The notes below the pieces were generated by a model. It saw nothing but the letters and a program-made list of their open reading frames with translations, searched no databases and was not told where the DNA came from. From the NCBI GenBank assembly GCA_945861625.1, contig CAMAVI010000034.1, positions 1-35,902 of the forward strand: DNA of 35,902 bases, in the 5' to 3' direction. Source of the stretch: Candidatus Sulfopaludibacter sp. SbA3 (lineage in GTDB: Bacteria > Acidobacteriota > Terriglobia > Bryobacterales > Bryobacteraceae). Position 1 is the stretch's first letter. Every line of letters begins with the position of its first letter. A program made the translations under genes and the position numbers. This document shows, in pieces, positions 30,967 to 35,902 of this stretch.

Positions 30967-31664
30967 GCCGCCTTCTCCGTCATGTAGCCGGCAATCTGGT
31001 AACCCATCAAGACGAACCCCAGCGTCATCACCACGACGTTCGCCGCCACGGCGTGCTTCAGAAAGTCTGACGTGCCGCGCCACCAGGTCATCGCCACGAG
31101 AATGATCGAAAGTGCAACCAGTTGACCGATCTCCACGCCCAGATTGAAGGACAGCATGTTGCCCACCAATCCAAGTGGGGAAAGATTCAGTTCCTGTAGC
31201 TTGGTCGCCAGCCCGAATCCGTGCACCAAGCCGAATGCCAACACCGTGAGCTTGGTATTGGGTTGGAATCCGAACCAGGTCCGGAAGCCATCCAGGTTAT
31301 CGAACGCCTTATAGACCACCGAAAGTCCGATGATGGCGTCCACCAGGAACGGGTTCAAGTGAATACCCGTCAGCACGCCGCTCAGCAGAGTGATGCTATG
31401 GCCCACCGCGAAACACGTCACGTAAACCGCGACGTCGCGCAGGCGGTACAGAAAGAAGATGACGCCGAACAGGAACAGCAGGTGATCGTAGCCGGTCACC
31501 ATATGCTTGGCTCCCAAATAAATAAACGGCACGACCTGCGCGCCCTGGCTCTGCTTCAAGAATTCGGCGTCCTTTGCCGCGACGTTGTGAGCTGGCAGCG
31601 GCGCGACCATCAGTAACAACGCCGCCAGCAGAAGCACCATCGGGATTAGTTTATGGAGACGCAT
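30963..31664 (-). CDS. HupE/UreJ-like membrane protein
   Basis: Membrane protein of 233 aa. The ATG at 31664 gives a signal peptide (1-26, ending LPAHN); an upstream extension with several Cys lies outside the promoter and is not credible. Six or seven helices follow. HupE/UreJ traits are H54, the GYDHLLFLFGV motif (58-68) and FAVGHSITLL with H89. Family members are nickel or metal permease candidates, linked to hydrogenase or urease in some species. No hydrogenase or urease gene is present here. It is translationally coupled to the anchor protein. Confidence 0.82.
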   Translation of the reverse strand: MRLHKLIPMVLLLAALLLMVAPLPAHNVAAKDAEFLKQSQGAQVVPFIYLGAKHMVTGYDHLLFLFGVIFFLYRLRDVAVYVTCFAVGHSITLLSGVLTGIHLNPFLVDAIIGLSVVYKAFDNLDGFRTWFGFQPNTKLTVLAFGLVHGFGLATKLQELNLSPLGLVGNMLSFNLGVEIGQLVALSIILVAMTWWRGTSDFLKHAVAANVVVMTLGFVLMGYQIAGYMTEKAA

Positions 31665-32041
31665 TAGAACGTAAATTTTATCGCAAGTTGCGCCCGTCCG
31701 GCAGAAGCGGCACTCCTCGTCTGTGCATACTACCACGGGATCGGGCAGCGACTTCGACGCCGGGGGTCATGTTGTGGTCATTGACCGGTTTGTGACTTCA
31801 CAACCATCCGTCGTTTCAATGGCTTGACTATTTTGGCTGCGGCGCAGGCAGGGGAGGAATACGGCCCGGCCCGGGAACGGTCCTGGCTCGGCCACCCTCG
31901 GCGGCCATGAGGACTTTAGCGCAGCCCCACGAGCGCCGGATTGGCTAGATGCCCCAAAAAGACCAGAATCCTGGCTTTCAGAGCTCAAAATCACGGCTAT
32001 CGAATTGCACTTCCATTCATGAAGATTGGAGGAAAGAGGCC
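31665..32041. other. 377-bp intergenic region with dyad, no gene seen
   Basis: Divergent spacer between the HupE and universal stress genes. On the minus strand TAAAAT (31680-31675) is a candidate -10 that would start transcription about four bases before the HupE ATG. A perfect dyad TTGTGA-CT-TCACAA lies at 31790-31803. A strong Shine-Dalgarno (GGAGGAAAG) at its right end serves the gene at 32042. The short reading frames here have no recognisable family and no ribosome sites. No clear promoter for the stress gene was found. Confidence 0.5.
31790..31803. promoter_or_regulatory. perfect TTGTGA-CT-TCACAA dyad
   Basis: Six-base arms with a two-base spacer. The arms resemble CRP/FNR-family half sites, but the spacing (2 instead of 4-6) fits neither CRP nor FNR. 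It lies about 240 bases from the stress gene and 126 from the HupE start. Confidence 0.4.
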
Positions 32042-32899
32042 ATGACAAACTTTAAACATATTCTATTTCCAGTGGACTTCTCGGATCGCTGCACGGGGGC
32101 AATCCCTTTTGTCGAAGCAATCGCACGCCATCACGGCGCGAAAGTGACGCTCCTCAGTGTCGCTCATCCTTTTTACGCCCAGGGTTTCGAAGGTACGCCG
32201 ATCATCGATCCCCAACAGATGATTTCGGGAGTCAAAGCCGAATTGGACGGATGGCTCCCCGGTAGTTTCAGCGGCCTGCAAGTCGAGCGCGTTGCCGAAT
32301 ACGGCGACCCGGCCCGCTGCGTCGTGGATTTCGTGGGCGATCATGACGTGGATCTGGTCACGATGCCTTCCCATGGCTATGGGCCATTCCGCCAACTGCT
32401 GCTGGGCTCAGTCACCGCCAAGGTACTGCACGACGTCCATTGCCCGGTCTGGACTACGCCGCACACCGGAGAGCCCTCCGACCGTGAGCATCTGGTGATT
32501 CGCAAGATTCTGTGCGCGGTGGACACGGCTCCTTCCAACGCCGCCCTCATGCGTGCCGCGGCGGACCTCGCCAAGGGCTATGGAGCGTCGCTGCGGCTGG
32601 TCCACGCTGTGCCCGGCATTGAGGCCTGGCCGGAACGCCAAATGGATCAGGAATTTGAACAAACGCTCCGCGAGAACGCCCGTTCCGCGGTGATGGAACT
32701 GGAAAAGGCCGCCGATATCGACGTCCCGGTTTGCGTGGGAGCGGGAACGGTACCTGACGTGGTCCGTGAGGAGGCAGTGCAGCACGGCGCCGATCTGGTA
32801 GTCATCGGCCGTGGGGCTCTGCAGGAGACCATGGGCAGACTTCGCACCCACGCCTACGGGATTATCCGTCACGCGCCTTGCCCGGTCTTGAGTTTCTGA
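32042..32899 (+). CDS. tandem universal stress protein
   Basis: Protein of 285 aa with two UspA domains (about 1-138 and 150-285). The first contains the ATP-binding pattern G112-x-G114-x7-GS (HGYGPFRQLLLGS). The second has a less typical GRGALQETMGRLR. Tandem-Usp proteins respond to stress and often bind ATP. The start is the ATG at 32042 (MTNFKHILFPVDFSD), with GGAGGAAAG upstream; the frame extends back to 31949 without a ribosome site. Its 3' end overlaps a longer possible reading of the next gene. Confidence 0.9.
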   Translation: MTNFKHILFPVDFSDRCTGAIPFVEAIARHHGAKVTLLSVAHPFYAQGFEGTPIIDPQQMISGVKAELDGWLPGSFSGLQVERVAEYGDPARCVVDFVGDHDVDLVTMPSHGYGPFRQLLLGSVTAKVLHDVHCPVWTTPHTGEPSDREHLVIRKILCAVDTAPSNAALMRAAADLAKGYGASLRLVHAVPGIEAWPERQMDQEFEQTLRENARSAVMELEKAADIDVPVCVGAGTVPDVVREEAVQHGADLVVIGRGALQETMGRLRTHAYGIIRHAPCPVLSF

Positions 32900-32928
32900 C
32901 CGATCTGGCATCGCAAACCGTACCAGGC

Positions 32929-34428
32929 ATGAACCTCGGACGCGGCGGCTCGGCTACGATCAGTAGTGTGCACGCATCTTACGCGTCCCGTAAACCTACG
33001 GATTCCCGGCGCTGGCTTCAGCGGAGGGTGCCGCGAGCGCAGTTGTACCGCTTGGCGCCCTCCAGCCCGCGCCCGAAACGTTTCGGAGCCGCCACGCTTC
33101 CCGATCGCGTTCGCTCGGTCTTGCGCGCTTGGTGGGCGTGGCTGGCGCTGGCGCTCTTGCTGCAAGTATCCGGGTCCTGGCAGATAGCCGTCGCCGCCGG
33201 AATACTGTCGTTCGTTTTCTATCACGTTTCCGCGGAAACACATCCCGCCGTCTACCCGTTGGAAGTCGGCCTGGACGTGAATTCGCCGGAATTCGAACGC
33301 ACCCTGGAAGGTGTGACCGGAATGCCGTTTGTTCCCGGCAACCTGGTGACGCTTTATAACAACGGTGACGAGTTTTACCCCGCCATGCTCGTGGCAATCG
33401 AGTCCGCTACCAACTCGATCACCATGGAGCAATATATCTTTTGGGACGGCCATGTAGGACGCCGTTTCGCGGAGGCCTTTGCGGAAAAGGCCCGCTCTGG
33501 TGTTCCGGTGAAGCTTCTGTTGGATGCCATCGGTTCAGCGACCCTGGGCAGGGAGATTTTCCACATCCTCGAAGCGGGAGGCTGCCAGCTTGCCTGGTTC
33601 GGGCCGCTGCACTGGTATACGTTGCACCGGGCCAACCGTAGAAACCACCGCAAGTCGCTGATCGTCGACGGGCGGCTGGCATTTACCGGCGGCGCCGGCC
33701 TTGCTGATCATTGGTTGGGCGCCGCCCTGCGTCCCGAGGAATGGCGTGACATCCAAGTGGCGGCGGCGGGGCCCGCGGCGCTGGCCTTGCAAACCGGCTT
33801 CGCGCAAAACTGGCTGCAGTCGAGCGGTGAAATCATCAGCGGTCCCGCTTTCTTTCCCGAAGTTCCGCCGCAAGGTCCGGTGAAAGTCCAGACCATTCAG
33901 AGCTCTCCCCTATTCGGAGCGGGCGTGGTGGGATCGGCGTATTTGATGGCCATTCAGTGCGCCCGGCGGGAGCTCTTTATCGCCAACCCATACTTCCTGC
34001 CCGACACCCGCGTGACCGAGATGCTGGCTGCCGCGCGCGTCCGTGGCGTGGACGTGAAGGTCATGGTCGCCGGGAAGCATATTGACGCCTGGTGGGCGAG
34101 CCAGAATAGCGTCCGCTCCTACGGGCGGCTGCTCGAAGCCGGCATTGAAATCTACGAATATGCCCCTACCATGCTGCACCAGAAGACCATGGTGGTGGAC
34201 GGCACTTGGGCCACCGTCGGCACGGCAAACTTCGATAACCGCTCCTTCGCGTTGAATGAAGAAACGAATTTGTGCTTTCATGACGACTCCGTCGTGGGAC
34301 AATTGCGTGCCGTCTTCATGGCGGACCTGGCGCGTTGTGAGCGTGTCGATCTGGCCGTATGGCGGAGACGCGGCGCCTGGTCGCGCATCATGGAGCAGAC
34401 CGCCTCATTGATCGAAAATCAACTCTGA
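32929..34428 (+). CDS. cls: cardiolipin synthase-like phospholipase D protein
   Basis: Two-domain phospholipase D superfamily protein, 499 aa from the ATG at 32929. An in-frame TTG at 32878 would add 17 residues and overlap the stress gene. Two close membrane helices occupy about 66-99. Both HKD motifs are intact: H240/K242/D247 (NHRKSLIVD) and H417/K419/D424 (LHQKTMVVD). It should make cardiolipin from phosphatidylglycerol (or with phosphatidylethanolamine, as E. coli ClsB does). The downstream gene matches YbhP, the neighbour of ClsB (YbhO) in E. coli. Which Cls class it belongs to is not certain. Confidence 0.9.
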   Translation: MNLGRGGSATISSVHASYASRKPTDSRRWLQRRVPRAQLYRLAPSSPRPKRFGAATLPDRVRSVLRAWWAWLALALLLQVSGSWQIAVAAGILSFVFYHVSAETHPAVYPLEVGLDVNSPEFERTLEGVTGMPFVPGNLVTLYNNGDEFYPAMLVAIESATNSITMEQYIFWDGHVGRRFAEAFAEKARSGVPVKLLLDAIGSATLGREIFHILEAGGCQLAWFGPLHWYTLHRANRRNHRKSLIVDGRLAFTGGAGLADHWLGAALRPEEWRDIQVAAAGPAALALQTGFAQNWLQSSGEIISGPAFFPEVPPQGPVKVQTIQSSPLFGAGVVGSAYLMAIQCARRELFIANPYFLPDTRVTEMLAAARVRGVDVKVMVAGKHIDAWWASQNSVRSYGRLLEAGIEIYEYAPTMLHQKTMVVDGTWATVGTANFDNRSFALNEETNLCFHDDSVVGQLRAVFMADLARCERVDLAVWRRRGAWSRIMEQTASLIENQL

Positions 34429-34446
34429 TCCCAAGCCGGCACAACC

Positions 34447-35169
34447 ATGCGCAGCTTCCGCATCGCCACCTACAACATCCACAAGGGACGCGGCATGGAC
34501 GGCCGCACCCGCATCGACCGCATCTTGCAGGTCCTGCGCGCCGTGGATGCGGATGTCATCGCCCTGCAGGAGGTGATCAACCACGCAGACCGTACTCCCG
34601 AAGATCACCAGGCTTGCTACCTAGCGGATCAACTCGGCTATTCGTTCACGGTCGGCGAAACCCGGCGGCACCGCGACGCCGTTTACGGCAACGTAACGCT
34701 CAGCCGCTGGAAGTTCGAGCGCGTTCACGCCATCGACCTGAGCGTGGAAGGGCGCGAGCCGCGCGGAGCACTGCGCACCGATATCCGCGCCGGCGGCGAG
34801 CTTCTGCACATCTTCAACGTGCACCTTGGCACGGCAATCCGCGAACGCCGCACGCAGGCGTGCCTCATCGACCGCCACCTATTGAAAGCCCTCGATGTAT
34901 CCGGGCACAGAATTATCATGGGAGATTTCAACGATTGGAATCACGGACTGGTGACCCGTACGCTTTCCGAAGAATTTCATCTCACCGATCTGGCGGCGCA
35001 CGTACCGCGCACCCGCGCCTACCCCGCGCTGCTGCCGCTCCTGCACCTGGATCACATCTATCTTGATCATGAGCTGAAGATTGACAAGGCGCGTTTTCAC
35101 CGCGACCGGCAATCGCTCATGGCTTCCGACCACCTGCCTCTGGTCGCCGATGTCAGTTTCCGGCGCTGA
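34447..35169 (+). CDS. endonuclease/exonuclease/phosphatase family protein (YbhP-like)
   Basis: Protein of 240 aa of the EEP superfamily. Metal and catalytic residues are in place: N10 (TYNIHKG), E42 (LQEV), H126 (NVHLG), D160/N162 (GDFND) and D228/H229 (SDHLPL). It begins 18 nt after the cardiolipin synthase gene. The same pairing in E. coli (ybhP-ybhO) suggests a phospholipid-related phosphodiesterase role rather than a nuclease, though this is inference. No signal peptide is seen. It ends ten bases before a convergent pump gene. Confidence 0.88.
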   Translation: MRSFRIATYNIHKGRGMDGRTRIDRILQVLRAVDADVIALQEVINHADRTPEDHQACYLADQLGYSFTVGETRRHRDAVYGNVTLSRWKFERVHAIDLSVEGREPRGALRTDIRAGGELLHIFNVHLGTAIRERRTQACLIDRHLLKALDVSGHRIIMGDFNDWNHGLVTRTLSEEFHLTDLAAHVPRTRAYPALLPLLHLDHIYLDHELKIDKARFHRDRQSLMASDHLPLVADVSFRR

Positions 35170-35179
35170 CCGCCGAATT

Positions 35180-35902
35180 TTAGTGCATCACGGGTTGCGG
35201 CTCGACCGTCAAAGGCATCGCGGTTTCAGCCATGGCCTTCTTGCCGGAACGGGTAAAGCGCTCCATGTACGTGTAAATCACCGGCGTAATATACAACGTC
35301 AGCATCTGGGAAACCACCAGCCCGCCGACCACGGCAAGGCCCAGCGGACGACGCGCTTCTCCGCCCGCTCCCAGCCCGAGCGCAATGGGCATGGTGCCGA
35401 CCAGCGCCGCCAAGGTGGTCATCATGATGGGCCGGAATCGAACCAAACAGGCTTCCACGATCGCCTCGGCCGGCGGCGTGCCATATTTGCGTTGCGAATC
35501 GACGGCAAAGTCGATCATCATGATGGCGTTCTTCTTAACGATACCGATCAACATGATGATGCCCACGAAGGAGAAGATATTCAACTCATTTTTAAATACC
35601 AGCAGTGTCAGTAAAGCGCCCAAACCGGCGGCCGGAAGTCCGGAAAGAATGGTCAAAGGGTGGATAAAGCTCTCGTACAGAATTCCCAGCACCATGTAGA
35701 TGACCAGGACGGCCATGATCAGCAGCAATCCCATGCCCCGGAATGAGTTCTGAAACACCGCCGCAGTCCCCTGGAACTTGCCGCGAATGCTCGCCGGTAA
35801 ACTCTGGCGGGCCGCTTCTTCAATCATGGCAGTAGCCTGACCGAGCGAAACGCCTGGAGCCAAATCGAAGGAAAACGACACCGACGGGGACTGCCCTTCA
35901 TG
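35180..35902 (-). CDS. RND efflux transporter permease, C-terminal part (cut by window edge)
   Basis: The C-terminal 240 residues of an AcrB/MdtBC-type RND pump; the frame stays open to the window end, where HEGQSPSV matches the conserved pump sequence. Visible: APGVSLGQA, the helix GLLLIMAVLVIYMVLGILYESFIHPLTIL, GIVKKNAIMMIDFA (TM11 region) and RFRPIMMTTLAALVGTMPIALG. The ending LYITPVIYTYMERF then a short tail is usual. It exports drugs, metals or other substrates using the proton gradient. The start lies outside the window. Confidence 0.93.
   Translation of the reverse strand, partial: HEGQSPSVSFSFDLAPGVSLGQATAMIEEAARQSLPASIRGKFQGTAAVFQNSFRGMGLLLIMAVLVIYMVLGILYESFIHPLTILSGLPAAGLGALLTLLVFKNELNIFSFVGIIMLIGIVKKNAIMMIDFAVDSQRKYGTPPAEAIVEACLVRFRPIMMTTLAALVGTMPIALGLGAGGEARRPLGLAVVGGLVVSQMLTLYITPVIYTYMERFTRSGKKAMAETAMPLTVEPQPVMH

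Noticed and set aside
31665..31736. Cys-rich N-terminal extension of the HupE-like protein
   Set aside because: The HupE signal peptide starts at 31664 and a -10-like box lies in the extension, so this stretch is more likely promoter.
31767..32048. Small minus-strand frame in the HupE/stress-gene spacer
   Set aside because: No ribosome site, low-complexity composition and no recognisable family.
1..35902. CRISPR array, tRNA or rRNA genes
   Set aside because: No regularly spaced repeats or recognisable RNA genes were seen on reading either strand.

Overview
The window is GC-rich, densely packed bacterial chromosome with no RNA gene that I can see. Several traits point to Acidobacteriota, probably the Solibacter/Bryobacter group: a sensor kinase with about 14 Reg_prop propeller blades, a secreted protein with a carboxypeptidase-regulatory-like domain, DUF4159, DUF5060 and DUF6644 proteins, a bactofilin, and frequent GTG/TTG starts. 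This is inference from family content; there is no rRNA to confirm it.

Layout. (1) 19-1790: a Tat-exported MmgE/PrpD protein overlapping a small CusF-like copper-binding protein. (2) 1822-8044: a full ISC iron-sulfur assembly operon, iscR-iscS-iscU-iscA-hscB-hscA-iscX, followed by a secreted M28 peptidase translationally coupled to iscX. Two tandem GACC-N5-GGTC dyads overlap the iscR promoter. There is no fdx ferredoxin gene. (3) 15654-8051, minus strand: a six-gene redox operon consisting of a GltD-like FAD/iron-sulfur oxidoreductase, 2-oxoacid:ferredoxin oxidoreductase alpha and beta (korA, korB), and the three-subunit proton-translocating transhydrogenase (pntAA, pntAB, pntB). It looks like a path from 2-oxoacids through Fe-S/FAD to NADP(H), NAD(H) and the proton gradient. 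(4) 15948-19621: a propeller sensor kinase and its NarL-type regulator, divergent from that operon. (5) 19618-25442: tsaB behind a DUF5060 protein, an MBL-fold hydrolase, a YdcF protein, a small membrane protein, a glycine-zipper protein whose ribosome site lies inside a strong hairpin, and a bactofilin.

(6) 25449-26278: a RAYT-type HUH transposase bounded by 40-bp inverted repeats, one of which contains the transposase stop codon. (7) 26341-29400: a membrane acyltransferase, the regulatory-domain protein and DUF4159. (8) 31664-29407, minus: a membrane cluster made of a HupE/UreJ-like protein, a transmembrane anchor protein and two DUF6644 paralogues. (9) 32042-35169: a tandem universal stress protein, a cardiolipin synthase and an endonuclease/exonuclease/phosphatase protein, the last two resembling the E. 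coli ybhO/ybhP pair. (10) 35902-35180: the C-terminal part of an RND efflux pump, cut by the window edge.

Gene spacing is very tight. Four-base ATGA/GTGA overlaps link many neighbours, and five convergent gene pairs are 10 nt or less apart or share stop-codon bases. Several genes appear to have leaderless or near-leaderless transcripts. The best candidates for something not well described are the kor-FAD-pnt redox operon, the HupE-anchor-DUF6644 membrane cluster, the occluded ribosome site upstream of 24903, and the RAYT unit.
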